IMG/VR virus record: IMGVR_UViG_3300007735_000651
Coordinates: 1 to 34,383 of that record
DNA length: 34,383 bases
Reading direction: 5' to 3' (one strand)
Origin: a virus
Shown here: positions 24,319 through 32,087 of the stretch, piece by piece
Layout of the letters: every line of letters starts with the position of its first letter
How positions within the stretch are numbered: position 1 is the first letter of the stretch
Notes under the pieces: model-generated
Databases searched by the model: none
Told to the model about the DNA's origin: nothing
What the model saw: the letters and a program-made list of their open reading frames with translations, nothing else
Position numbers and translations under genes: made by a program

Positions 24319-24990
24319 ATGGCAGAATTTTCTTTAGAAGAAGCATACGGTATACCAACGGCTAAACCAAAAGGTAAGCAGAGCTATACGCCCTTGCAAC
24401 AGGTTATGCCGGTTGCGCCGCAAGCAGCGCCACAAACAATGCCGCTACAGTCAGTTTTAAGCCCTAAAAGCCAAGAAGCATTTAATTTAGAGCAGGCAAA
24501 AAGAAGCGCTGATCAAGCATCTGCCCCGCCTGGTGCTGCATTTATGGAAAAAGCCCAAAAGCTCAAAGATTTTGAGGGCTACTTAAATGATTACAAAGAC
24601 GAGCTTAAAAAAGATTTAACTGTATTTCCGACTGAAATTCCTTTGATCATGGGTGCAAAAGTACCTTTACCCGTTGGATCGGACACGGCGCGCATGAAAG
24701 CTAAATACAACGCCTTGTTGATGGGCGTAAAAGATGCTTACCAATTGGGTGCTTTGACTGGCCCTGACATGAATATTGTTGAGGCTCAAATCACTAATCC
24801 AGCATCTATATCAGGCATTTTTACAAGTCGAGATGCCATGAATGAGCAAGTAAAAGTTTTAAATGGTATTTTGGGTAGGGCAAAACAAAACCTTGAATCA
24901 TCTTATGGCAAAAAAATGGATTTTGGAACTTCACAAGGCGGCGGAAGTCTTGCAAACGATCCGCTGGGAATAAGACCAAGGAAACCATAA
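24319..24990 (+). CDS. Putative internal virion protein, small
   Basis: A 223-aa protein preceded by AAGGA. The N-terminus FSLEEAYGIPTAKPKGKQSY resembles the N-terminal 'EEAYG' tags seen on several ejection proteins. Residues 75-195 predict helices (FMEKAQKLKDFEGYLNDYKDELKK, ALLMGVKDAYQLGAL, ILGRAKQNLESSYGKK). The C-terminus is Gly/Pro-rich. It starts a run of genes that share AT-richer codons and a one-base overlap with the following large ejection gene. Function is inferred from context only. Confidence 0.6.
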   Translation: MAEFSLEEAYGIPTAKPKGKQSYTPLQQVMPVAPQAAPQTMPLQSVLSPKSQEAFNLEQAKRSADQASAPPGAAFMEKAQKLKDFEGYLNDYKDELKKDLTVFPTEIPLIMGAKVPLPVGSDTARMKAKYNALLMGVKDAYQLGALTGPDMNIVEAQITNPASISGIFTSRDAMNEQVKVLNGILGRAKQNLESSYGKKMDFGTSQGGGSLANDPLGIRPRKP

Positions 24991-26801
24991 TGGCAACACT
25001 TGCAGAGTTTCGTACTAAAAATCCAGAATACAACGATATGCCAGATGTGGCATTGGCTGATGCGTTGCATTCTAAATATTATGCTGACATTCCAAAACCG
25101 CAGTTTTACAAGCAATTGGGTTTAGTGGGTGCAGACATACCTGGCGCTGCAAATGTAACCACAATGCAATCTAAGCCTATATCCATGCAAGACAGGATGC
25201 TGGGCGCTGTTGAAATACCTTTAACCCTTGGATCAGGATTAGTTGCGGGTATGGTTTCACCCATAGCAGGCGCATACAGCACATTGACAAGCGGTAAATA
25301 TGGCACGCAAGAGGGTGTTAAAGCCGGTGAGAAAACGGCTGCAAATGTTGCACAAGCATTAACTTATCAGCCCAAAACAGAAACCGCACAAAATACTTTG
25401 CAATCATTGGCTGGCGCATTAAGCAGTATGCCGCCGGTGATTGGTGTTGGTAATGCTGGCATGGCATTGTTGCCAGAGGCGATCAGCCAAACAAGACGAG
25501 CTGTTGCACCTGCGGCGGCATCTACTCAGCAACGCATGGCGGCGCTTTTACAACCCAAACAAACGGCAATGATGGGCGGTGGTGCTGCGTCTACTGATGA
25601 GGCTTTACTGCGCCAGCAACGTGCAATGAATCAGAATATTCCTTTGACTAAAGGCGAGCAGTTACAGAGCTTTCCTGTTCAGCAGTTTGAATCTGAGGTA
25701 GTCAAAGAAAACCCAGAATTAGCTAAGAGTTTGATCCAGTTTAAAGAAGGGCAAAAGAAAGCCATTCTTAGCCGTTTTGAGCAACTTTCTGAGCAAACTG
25801 GCGCTGAGTATGCCGATCCAACTGCCTATCGCAAAATCGGCTCTTTGGTTGATTCTGCCTTGGTTAAACAATTTGATGCCAAAAAAGCAAAGGTAAATGA
25901 GGCTTACCAAGCGGCTCGAGATGCTGGCGAAACTAAACAGGTAATTAATACTGCGCCGCTAGAGCAATTCCTTGCTGAAAAAGCGCCAGAAGCTATTGCA
26001 GTGCCTGAGATTAATTCAATCAAAGCTAAATTGGATGCATTAAAAACAACTCGCAATGGGCAAGTAACCATTGATGATATTGAAAATCTGTATCAGGCGG
26101 CGGGTCAATTAGGCAAAGCAGGCGATCCATCTGGTGTGTTTATGAAGCAGGTCAAGGGCGTTATTAACAACATGACTGAGGGCGCTGGTGGCGATTTATA
26201 TCGTGTGGCCCGCAATCAACGTAAAGAGCTTGGTAATGAGTTTGAGAACACTTACCGAGTGGCTAAATTGCTTGGCACAAAAGGCGGCTATGCAGATCGA
26301 GCTGTAGCATTAGATGATGTGTTTTCGCACGTTGTTTTAGATGGCAGCCTAGAGGAAATGCGTACTGTCACTAAGTTGCTGAAAAAAGGCGGTGCAGATG
26401 GTCAACAGGCTTATGCTGAACTTCAAGGCCAGACTGTTCAATATTTAAAAGATCAGCTTACCAAAAATGCCAGCGGTCAGTTATCGTTTGCAAAACTTAA
26501 ATCAGCAATTGATACGCTGGATCGTGAAGACAAGTTGACATATATGTTTGGCAAACAAGGTCGTCAATCATTAATTGATTTGCGTGACACTGTGCAAGAT
26601 GCGTTAGTTAAACCTCAAGGTGCTGTTAATTATTCCAATACTGGTAGCGTCGTGCTTAGAGGATTGGATAAATTGGCGGCTTTACGATTCCCATTGGCTA
26701 AATCTGCGGCTGATATTGTTAAAAATCGTGAACTCACCCAAAAGGTGGAAGAATCTACAAAATACAATGCATTGGCTGATGCTTTGAAAGGCAAAAAATG
26801 A
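24990..26801 (+). CDS. Large internal virion / DNA ejection protein
   Basis: A 603-aa protein starting one base inside the previous stop (TAATG). The opening ATLAEFRTKNPEYNDMPDVALADALHSKYYAD is a recurrent N-terminal motif of podovirus internal proteins. A hydrophobic, glycine-rich stretch (LGSGLVAGMVSPIAGAYSTL, near 75-94) could insert into the host membrane, and the remaining 400 residues are long helices with periodic charge. This fits an ejection protein that leaves the capsid with DNA. The ATGA overlap with the fibre gene continues the operon. Confidence 0.75.
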   Translation: MATLAEFRTKNPEYNDMPDVALADALHSKYYADIPKPQFYKQLGLVGADIPGAANVTTMQSKPISMQDRMLGAVEIPLTLGSGLVAGMVSPIAGAYSTLTSGKYGTQEGVKAGEKTAANVAQALTYQPKTETAQNTLQSLAGALSSMPPVIGVGNAGMALLPEAISQTRRAVAPAAASTQQRMAALLQPKQTAMMGGGAASTDEALLRQQRAMNQNIPLTKGEQLQSFPVQQFESEVVKENPELAKSLIQFKEGQKKAILSRFEQLSEQTGAEYADPTAYRKIGSLVDSALVKQFDAKKAKVNEAYQAARDAGETKQVINTAPLEQFLAEKAPEAIAVPEINSIKAKLDALKTTRNGQVTIDDIENLYQAAGQLGKAGDPSGVFMKQVKGVINNMTEGAGGDLYRVARNQRKELGNEFENTYRVAKLLGTKGGYADRAVALDDVFSHVVLDGSLEEMRTVTKLLKKGGADGQQAYAELQGQTVQYLKDQLTKNASGQLSFAKLKSAIDTLDREDKLTYMFGKQGRQSLIDLRDTVQDALVKPQGAVNYSNTGSVVLRGLDKLAALRFPLAKSAADIVKNRELTQKVEESTKYNALADALKGKK

Positions 26802-28588
26802 GTTACAACGGCAGCGGAACATTTCAAATAAACACCATTGGTCAGCCGGTAGTTACAGGCACGGTCATATCCTCAACCGCCTTTAACGCCCTTACAGCGG
26901 ACTTGGCAACAGGTCTATCCACGGCTTTGACAAAGGACGGTCAGACCACCGCAACGGCTCGTATACCGTTTGCACAAGGCATTACGTCCACACTGGTTAC
27001 AGACTCCTCTAGCGTCTCCACAGGCTCAATCATTACGGCTGGCGGTGTGGGTATAGCCAAGAATCTTTATGTTGGCGTGAATGCCAATATAGCGGGTACG
27101 TTAAGCGTTACAGGTAGCACCACATTAACCAATCCTGTGATCAACAACATCAAGATGGGTTACTCCACTACCGCTACGGCGGCAGGTTCAACCACTTTAA
27201 CCGTGTCAAGTAACTATCGCCAGTTCTTTACCGGCACACTGGCTCAGACCATTGTTTTGCCTGTAACCAGCACTTTGGTAACTGGCATGGCTTTTGAGAT
27301 TGAAAACAATTCCACTGGCTTACTAACCGTTAATTCATCGGGCGGTAACTTGGTTGGAACAATACCCGCAGGCGTTTGTGCTCATGCGGTATGTATTGGA
27401 ACTACCTTAACTACCGCCGCCGATTGGGATTGGGATTACATTTCAACCTCAACAATCACAGGCACAGGCGCTAATGTGTTGGGAACTTCTCCGACCATTA
27501 CATCTGCCACTTTGATCACACCCGCATTAGGAACACCAGCAAGCGGTAGTTTGGTGAATTGCACAGATACAAATTACACAGGCTTCAAGAACCGCATCAT
27601 CAATGGTGCGATGGTGATTGACCAGAGGAATGCGGGGGCGAGTGTTACGCCTACTGATGGACAGTATGTTCTTGATAGATGGCTGTTTGGTTTGTCACAG
27701 GCATCTAAATATACTGTTCAACAAAATGCTGGTGCTGTAACGCCACCTGCTGGTTTTACAAATTACCTTGGTGTAACTGTTGGCGCTTCTGCTAACGTAA
27801 CACTTGCCGCAGGTGATAACTTCAACATCAGACACTTTATTGAAGGGTACAACGTAGCTGATTTGGGTTGGGGTACTGCAAATGCTCAAACAATAACATT
27901 GTCTTTTTGGGTACGTTCTAGTTTAACTGGAACTTTTGGCGGTGCATTATCTAATAGTAACGTAACAAGGTCATATCCATTTACTTACACTATATCAGTT
28001 GCAAATACATGGGAACAAAAAACAATAACCATTGCTGGAGATACTGGCGGGTCAACAACTTGGGTTACTACAACAGGTATTGGTTTGCGGCTGTTGCTAA
28101 ATCTTGGTGCTGGTTCTACTTATACAGGCACTGCTGGTGCATGGGCGGCGGCGGATTATCGTTCTGCAACTGGTGCAGTTAATCCAATCACAACAAACTC
28201 TGCAACTTTCTACATCACAGGTGTACAGCTAGAAAAAGGCTCAACAGCAACGAGTTTTGATTACCGCCCTTATGGTACTGAGTTGCAGTTGTGTCAGAGG
28301 TATTTTCAACAGATTCTTTATGATGGCGGAAATTATCCTTCAATTGGTGGATACATTACAAATGGTGGAACTGTGGATATGTCATTCCCTTACCAAGTAA
28401 CGATGAGAGCAAACCCAACTGTTACAAAAAATGGAACATGGAATGTAAGCGGAAATAATGGACAGCCTAGTGTTTTAGGAACAAGCACATCTGGATTTTC
28501 ATTACGAATTACTGGTACAGCATCTGGTCAAGGATATGCTTATGGGCAAAGTTCTACAACTACTGTCACAAGTTCAGCGGAGTTATAA
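26798..28588 (+). CDS. Receptor-binding tail fibre or spike
   Basis: A 596-aa protein. Residues 1-90 (SYNGSGTFQINTIGQPVVTGTVISSTAFNALTADLATGLSTALTKDGQTT) are the usual virion-binding N-terminus of podovirus tail fibres. A series of short beta strands follows, with AAGSTTLTVSS and TIVLPVTSTLVTGM. From about residue 265 (FKNRIINGAMVIDQRNAG) a jelly-roll module resembling carbohydrate-binding domains begins, with DNFNIRHFIEGYN and ATSFDYRPYGTELQLCQRYF, a pattern common in phage receptor-binding tips. No chaperone or endosialidase signature is seen. The small gene at 28589 may assist folding. Confidence 0.82.
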   Translation: MSYNGSGTFQINTIGQPVVTGTVISSTAFNALTADLATGLSTALTKDGQTTATARIPFAQGITSTLVTDSSSVSTGSIITAGGVGIAKNLYVGVNANIAGTLSVTGSTTLTNPVINNIKMGYSTTATAAGSTTLTVSSNYRQFFTGTLAQTIVLPVTSTLVTGMAFEIENNSTGLLTVNSSGGNLVGTIPAGVCAHAVCIGTTLTTAADWDWDYISTSTITGTGANVLGTSPTITSATLITPALGTPASGSLVNCTDTNYTGFKNRIINGAMVIDQRNAGASVTPTDGQYVLDRWLFGLSQASKYTVQQNAGAVTPPAGFTNYLGVTVGASANVTLAAGDNFNIRHFIEGYNVADLGWGTANAQTITLSFWVRSSLTGTFGGALSNSNVTRSYPFTYTISVANTWEQKTITIAGDTGGSTTWVTTTGIGLRLLLNLGAGSTYTGTAGAWAAADYRSATGAVNPITTNSATFYITGVQLEKGSTATSFDYRPYGTELQLCQRYFQQILYDGGNYPSIGGYITNGGTVDMSFPYQVTMRANPTVTKNGTWNVSGNNGQPSVLGTSTSGFSLRITGTASGQGYAYGQSSTTTVTSSAEL

Positions 28589-28747
28589 ATGTATAAACTA
28601 TTAACAATGTTAAATATTGGTCAAGTAAATGCTGTTTTAAGAGTGGCTGACAATGCCTTCATCCCCTTTGACCCCGCTAACACCGATTACCAGCAATATT
28701 TAGCATGGCTTGCAGAGGGCAACACACCGGAGCCAGCAGATGAGTGA
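28589..28747 (+). CDS. Small protein after the fibre, fibre-assembly-like
   Basis: A 52-aa protein that starts one codon after the fibre's stop. It has a hydrophobic first helix and the pattern VADNAFIPFDPANTDYQQYLAWLAEGNTPEPADE, which is the short 'P.D..N.DY..YL.WL..GN.P.PAD' motif of proteins encoded after tail fibres (XkdW/Tfa-like tails). A chaperone or fibre-tip role is likely by analogy. It overlaps the next gene by eight bases. Confidence 0.72.
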   Translation: MYKLLTMLNIGQVNAVLRVADNAFIPFDPANTDYQQYLAWLAEGNTPEPADE

Positions 28748-28937
28748 TGAGCTTGAATTAGATTTTGCGGTGCATGAGGCCATTTGCGCCCAACGGTATG
28801 AGTCCATTCAAAAGACTTTGGCTGACGGCGACAAGCGCATGACCAAGATTGAGTACCTGCTGTACGCACTGATGCTTTGCGTTTTGTTTGGCCCAGGCGT
28901 TGCCGGTGAGTTTGTCAAAAAACTTTTGGGGCTGTAA
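28740..28937 (+). CDS. Small membrane protein, holin-region
   Basis: A 65-aa protein. ATG 28740 is used, eight bases inside the upstream gene. The N-terminal half is acidic and helical and includes IQKTLADGDKRMTKIE; the C-terminal half contains one hydrophobic helix (YLLYALMLCVLFGPGVAG) followed by KKLLGL. It begins the lysis block. It could be a pinholin-like or accessory holin protein, but the family is not clear. Confidence 0.7.
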   Translation: MSDELELDFAVHEAICAQRYESIQKTLADGDKRMTKIEYLLYALMLCVLFGPGVAGEFVKKLLGL

Positions 28938-29477
28938 ATTGATCCTTTCACACTTGCCCTTTCCGCCATTGCTGCGATCAAGCAAGGTGTGGCGCTTTAC
29001 AAGGATGCAAAGTCGGTCGCTAAGGATGTCACCTCCATCACAATGGAGATTTCTGGTCACATCGGTAAATTCTTTGATGCCCATGAACAAGTCAAAACCG
29101 CTGCTGCCGAACAAAAGAAAAACCCGCCAAAGGGTAAGTCACTAAAAGCGCAGGCACTGGACAACATCTTTCAAGAGATGGAGCTGGAGCGCCAAGCCAC
29201 TGAGCTGAGAGAGTTGTTGATCTACGGCGTTGATCCAGCATTGGGCGCGGTCTGGTCACGGTTTCAAGATGAATTTGAAAGATTGCAAGCTGAACAGGAA
29301 AAGGAAAGGTTAGCGCAAGAGGCCAAGGAAAGAATAGTGGCATGGCAACGAAGAAAAATGCTAAACCAACTACAAGACAGAGCGCTAATAATAGCGGGAG
29401 TGGTGATAGTTTTTATATACCTCCACCTAATGTTTCTAGCAATCCGACAGATGAGGATAGCGAAATGGGGTTTCTGA
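28938..29477 (+). CDS. Conserved lysis-region membrane protein, probable ATT start
   Basis: A 179-aa protein whose frame opens with ATT at 28938, directly after the upstream stop codon; the next in-frame start is GTG 28989. The N-terminal residues translated from ATT (DPFTLALSAIAAIKQGVALYKDAK) match the usual opening of this conserved phage family as I remember it, so I infer an ATT or otherwise unusual initiation. A GGGG lies about eight bases upstream. The protein has a charged middle with a coiled coil (residues 100-135) and one C-terminal membrane helix (ALIIAGVVIVFIYLHLMFLAI). Topology is spanin-like, but no lipoprotein partner is visible. Confidence 0.68.
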   Translation: MDPFTLALSAIAAIKQGVALYKDAKSVAKDVTSITMEISGHIGKFFDAHEQVKTAAAEQKKNPPKGKSLKAQALDNIFQEMELERQATELRELLIYGVDPALGAVWSRFQDEFERLQAEQEKERLAQEAKERIVAWQRRKMLNQLQDRALIIAGVVIVFIYLHLMFLAIRQMRIAKWGF

Positions 29478-29623
29478 TTTCATTGATTGCTATGGTTGTT
29501 GTGTTTGGTGTGCTTTTGCCCATAATGGCAATGCTGTACTTTGATATTTTGGAAGTACGGGAACAGACCAAACAACAGCAGCAAACTGTTCAAAAATTGA
29601 TTGACAAAGCAAAGGAAAAATAA
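29465..29623 (+). CDS. Small single-helix membrane protein, lysis region
   Basis: A 52-aa protein. ATG 29465 follows GAGGATAGCGAA; an earlier ATG at 29342 would add 41 residues of Ser/Asn/Pro-rich sequence but overlap the upstream gene by 136 bases, where the upstream frame encodes its membrane helix. The chosen form has an N-terminal membrane helix (GFLISLIAMVVVFGVLLPIMAMLYF) and a charged, Gln/Lys-rich tail (EVREQTKQQQQTVQKL). It may be an accessory holin or an inner-membrane spanin. It ends at the start of the holin gene (TAATG). Confidence 0.62.
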   Translation: MGFLISLIAMVVVFGVLLPIMAMLYFDILEVREQTKQQQQTVQKLIDKAKEK

Positions 29624-30132
29624 TGCTACCAATACTTGCATCACTACTAGGTAGTCTTGCCCAGAACGGTTTAGGACTACTATCCTCAGCAATTCAAGCC
29701 AAAGGCAAGGAAGTTGTTGAGAACACCTTGGGCGTAAAAATTCCTGACGCACCGACCCCAGAGGATGTCGCCAAGTTGCGCCAGCTTCAATTTGACCACG
29801 AAGAACGGCTGTTAGAGCTGGGCATTGAAAAAGCCAAGATGGAACTGGCTGAACTTGACCTGTTGGCCAAGGCCGCGCAGAACGATGCAGACAACATCAC
29901 AGACCGCTGGGAAGCGGATATGGCATCTGACTCTTGGCTGTCCAAAAACATACGCCCCATGAGCCTCATAGCAATCTTTCTGGGCTATTTCTTGTTTGCC
30001 ATGATGTCTGCCTACGGTTTGAACGCTAACGAATCCTATGTGACCCTGTTGGGCAACTGGGGAATGCTGATCATGGGCGCTTACTTTGGTGGTCGCACAG
30101 TTGAAAAATTGGCAGAAATGAGGAAAAAATGA
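29623..30132 (+). CDS. Holin (GTA-type, 3TM family-like)
   Basis: A 169-aa protein. It has an amphipathic N-terminus (LPILASLLGSLAQNGLGLL), a coiled coil rich in Lys/Glu (residues 55-90), then two hydrophobic helices near the C-terminus (MSLIAIFLGYFLFAMM and LGNWGMLIMGAYFGGR). The segment SWLSKNIRPMSLI is the signature opening of the holin family found with gene transfer agents and many proteobacterial phages. It forms lesions in the inner membrane that release the endolysin, whose gene overlaps by four bases. Confidence 0.82.
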   Translation: MLPILASLLGSLAQNGLGLLSSAIQAKGKEVVENTLGVKIPDAPTPEDVAKLRQLQFDHEERLLELGIEKAKMELAELDLLAKAAQNDADNITDRWEADMASDSWLSKNIRPMSLIAIFLGYFLFAMMSAYGLNANESYVTLLGNWGMLIMGAYFGGRTVEKLAEMRKK

Positions 30133-30467
30133 GCTTAAGCACAGAACAAGCCGCATTCTTGTTGGATGCCTGCAAACTGATCCAATACGCCACTGAGCAG
30201 GGTTTTATGGTTACTGGTGGTGAGTTAAGTCGCACACCTGAACAACAAGCCATTTACGTCAAAACAGGGCGTTCTAAGACCATGAATTCCATCCACCTCA
30301 AACGCTGCGCCATTGACTTGAATTTTTTCAAAGACGGTAAGATTATTTGGGACAGAAAGATTATTGAACCGCTAGGCATTTATTGGGAATCGTTACACCC
30401 AAAAAACCGATGGGGCGGCTATTTTTCCAATTTAGTGGATTGCCCACATTTTGAACGAAATGTCTAA
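30129..30467 (+). CDS. M15-family peptidase endolysin
   Basis: A 112-aa L-alanyl-D-glutamate or D-Ala-D-Ala type peptidase. Zinc ligands are visible as His56 and Asp63 (SIHLKRCAIDLNFF) and His107 (DCPHFE), with the flanking RTPEQQ and RWGGYF segments typical of phage M15 enzymes. It cleaves peptidoglycan stem peptides after holin action. No signal peptide is present, as expected for a holin-dependent lysin. It is short but complete for the family. It ends the rightward operon and meets a leftward gene head to tail at 30464. Confidence 0.88.
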   Translation: MSLSTEQAAFLLDACKLIQYATEQGFMVTGGELSRTPEQQAIYVKTGRSKTMNSIHLKRCAIDLNFFKDGKIIWDRKIIEPLGIYWESLHPKNRWGGYFSNLVDCPHFERNV

Positions 30468-30559
30468 TCGCTAAAAATGTGAAGTAATAAAACAGCACCG
30501 CCAATTCCAATAGCAGCGCCAACAAACAAAACGAGGATGGTGATGATTATTTCTCCCAT
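30464..30559 (-). CDS. Tiny single-helix membrane protein
   Basis: A 31-aa peptide, nearly all one hydrophobic helix with Gly motifs (ITILVLFVGAAIGIGGAVLLL). AAGGAG lies about 11 bases upstream of ATG 30559. It is the last gene of the leftward operon and overlaps the endolysin 3' end by four bases. It resembles very short phage holin-like or antiholin-like peptides, but nothing proves this. Confidence 0.5.
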   Translation of the reverse strand: MGEIIITILVLFVGAAIGIGGAVLLLHIFSD

Positions 30560-30711
30560 TTTTTGCAAAGCTCCTTTACTGTTTTGGTTTTGCGGGGTTT
30601 GTTACAGACCTTGCTGACAGACTTCTGTTTGGCTTTATACATCAACTCGGCAACGGTCGGCGGCTGAGGATGCCAGCTCACCCCTACCATGACCAAGATC
30701 AGCCAGCGCAA
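30547..30711 (-). CDS. Small secreted or membrane-anchored basic protein
   Basis: A 54-aa protein if TTG 30711 is used, preceded by AAGGAA. The first 12 residues (MRWLILVMVGVS) form a short hydrophobic helix and the rest is Lys-rich with two Cys (SVSKVCNKP, KELCKKWEK). It could be an exported factor. With ATG 30690 it would be 47 aa. It overlaps the genes on both sides by 13 bases, as in a compact operon. The family is unknown. Confidence 0.5.
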   Translation of the reverse strand: MRWLILVMVGVSWHPQPPTVAELMYKAKQKSVSKVCNKPRKTKTVKELCKKWEK

Positions 30712-30917
30712 TTCTTTTCCTTGAGTTTGGCTTCAATGGCTCGGGAAAATTCACGCCAAAAACTATCGGTTGGGTCTGATGCTTCCATTCTTTCCGCGAA
30801 CTCTGCAATCTCCTCATCCGTCAGCCCTACCCATGTGCGCTGTGGTGTTCTAGTGCATGGCTCATCGCACAAAGATTGACAAGGCTCGTTTCCAAGTGGG
30901 CAGTAATCTGGCCTCAT
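30699..30917 (-). CDS. Conserved small phage protein with Cys-rich N-terminus
   Basis: A 72-aa protein. It starts with a four-cysteine block (YCPLGNEPCQSLCDEPC), then WVGLTDEEIAEFAERM, a short acidic helix frequent in Burkholderiales phage and prophage proteins. The cysteine block may bind zinc. The role is unknown. It overlaps the upstream gene by four bases (ATGA). Confidence 0.72.
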   Translation of the reverse strand: MRPDYCPLGNEPCQSLCDEPCTRTPQRTWVGLTDEEIAEFAERMEASDPTDSFWREFSRAIEAKLKEKNCAG

Positions 30918-31099
30918 GCGTCTCTCCCTGTTTGATCCATCATGACTGTTCGTGCCAATGCTTCACAGGTTGGACATGGCGGTGGCACTTTGTAGTGCTG
31001 TGCCAAGGCTTCTTTGATGGCGGTGATGGCTTTGTACTGCCCCATAGGTGATGGTGCTTCCAACGCCTCTAGCGCCAGCTTCAATGCTTCTTGTGTCAT
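30914..31099 (-). CDS. Conserved small phage protein
   Basis: A 61-aa protein. ATG 31099 is chosen since GTTAAGGAG precedes it at seven bases. The opening TQEALKLALEALE plus IKEALAQ is a very common small protein in phages of beta- and gamma-proteobacteria; it usually occurs in groups between early genes and has no known function. A C-P-T-C pair follows near the end. Confidence 0.75.
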   Translation of the reverse strand: MTQEALKLALEALEAPSPMGQYKAITAIKEALAQHYKVPPPCPTCEALARTVMMDQTGRDA

Positions 31100-31110
31100 G
31101 CTTGTTCTCC

Positions 31111-31314
31111 TTAACAAATTAAGGTAAATATTTTGACGGGCTTGTTCTCATCAATTCCTGTCCAGTTTTTCAAACTTTGCAACAAGTGTTCTTTACTGTC
31201 AGATGTAATTCCAAAGGGTGTTTGGCTGTTTTTGTGAAAGTAAACCGCCACATACAGTTTGAGTGTATGTATTTCATAAGTGCTTACTGGTGTTGTTTGT
31301 TCTTCAATCATCAT
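31111..31314 (-). CDS. Hypothetical early protein
   Basis: A 67-aa protein. GGAGAAAAAGC precedes adjacent ATG codons (31314 and 31311). The composition is mixed beta/alpha (TYEIHTLKLYVAVYFHKNSQ then a helix SKEHLLQSLKNWTG). Four-base overlap (ATGA) with the gene upstream. No family recognised. Confidence 0.65.
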   Translation of the reverse strand: MMIEEQTTPVSTYEIHTLKLYVAVYFHKNSQTPFGITSDSKEHLLQSLKNWTGIDENKPVKIFTLIC

Positions 31315-31565
31315 GCTTTTTCTCCTCTGGCTCTGATGGCATCACCACACGCCAAAGAAGTTATGTCCCACATTCCTTTATCTGAATCACTGTAGACGTT
31401 TGGTGCTGGCAATTCATCGCACACCTTTGCACAGGCTTCACGTTCGGCTTCAATTGCATGGCGTACTAATGCCACCAAATGCGGTGTTGATATTGTCCAT
31501 GTAGTAAAGTTCTGGTTCTCTGCTACCACCTTATGTAGCATTTGTATAACCTGATCTTGTGTCAT
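31311..31565 (-). CDS. Conserved small phage protein (AEREACAKVC type)
   Basis: An 84-aa protein. ATG 31565 follows GGGAATTGAT. The core AIEAEREACAKVCDEL and closing CGDAIRARG are the hallmarks of a very widespread phage protein of unknown function, where the two cysteine-bearing helices pair. It overlaps both neighbours by four bases. Confidence 0.75.
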   Translation of the reverse strand: MTQDQVIQMLHKVVAENQNFTTWTISTPHLVALVRHAIEAEREACAKVCDELPAPNVYSDSDKGMWDITSLACGDAIRARGEKA

Positions 31566-31873
31566 ATCAATTCCCGCTGAATAGGCACAAACCGCCATTC
31601 ACGCTCTGCCCTACCAGACTTTGATTTGGTGGTGTGTCCAGTTAGCTCAACCATGCCAAGCCTTGCCATCTCAGGTAACCGCCTGGCTACCTGATTCCCA
31701 TCCAAACCGGTCAGCTCTGCAATACCGTCCTTGCCTCTGGCGCCAAACCGTTGCAGGCATTCCACAATTTGGTCAAAGTGCTGACTAGCAAAAGTGGCTT
31801 GGTCGGCAGCGGCGTGGCTGGTCACTGGGTCAAGTGACCTTGCTCGTTTAAAAAGGGATATTGGTGTCATCAT
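31562..31873 (-). CDS. Winged-helix DNA-binding protein
   Basis: A 103-aa protein, starting at ATG 31873 (or 31870) behind AGAGGA. Residues 8-25 have the DPVTSHAAA motif of phage proteins in this class. Residues 30-95 form a winged helix: HFDQIVECLQRFG, GIAELTGLDGNQVARRLPEMARLGMVEL, then a wing with TTKSKSGRAEREWRF. It is probably a small transcription factor or DNA-binding accessory of the early operon. The overlap with the SSB-like gene is 26 bases. Confidence 0.75.
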   Translation of the reverse strand: MMTPISLFKRARSLDPVTSHAAADQATFASQHFDQIVECLQRFGARGKDGIAELTGLDGNQVARRLPEMARLGMVELTGHTTKSKSGRAEREWRFVPIQRELI

Positions 31874-32087
31874 ATTTATCCTCTGGTTTATTTGTCTTTT
31901 CCTCCAAGTCATAGCAATTTGCCCATCCTGTCCAACCACCGTCCGCTAAAGGTATGGTGTCTAACTTAATTTTAAAATTTTCACCATCTTCAAACAAGCT
32001 GCCAATGGTTTGGTAGCGTTTCTTTTCTTGACCGTCTTTGTTTGTGTATGTGCCAGTGATGACAACGATGTTTTTAATTTTTTTCAT
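31848..32087 (-). CDS. Small OB-like protein with SSB-type C-terminal tip
   Basis: A 79-aa protein. The first 55 residues are beta-rich (NIVVITGTYTNKDGQEKKRYQTIGSLFEDGENFKIKLDTIPL). The C-terminus is acidic and ends DDTNIPF, closely like the DDDIPF tip of bacterial SSB that recruits repair and replication enzymes. It lies next to the exonuclease and annealing protein and overlaps the former by four bases. I infer a single-strand-DNA-associated accessory protein; it is half the length of a standard SSB OB-fold, so direct DNA binding is uncertain. Confidence 0.6.
   Translation of the reverse strand: MKKIKNIVVITGTYTNKDGQEKKRYQTIGSLFEDGENFKIKLDTIPLADGGWTGWANCYDLEEKTNKPEDKYDDTNIPF

Noticed and set aside
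31110-31117. A further exact CTTAACAA copy
   Set aside because: It overlaps the start of a leftward ribosome site and is far from any promoter, so it is probably chance.
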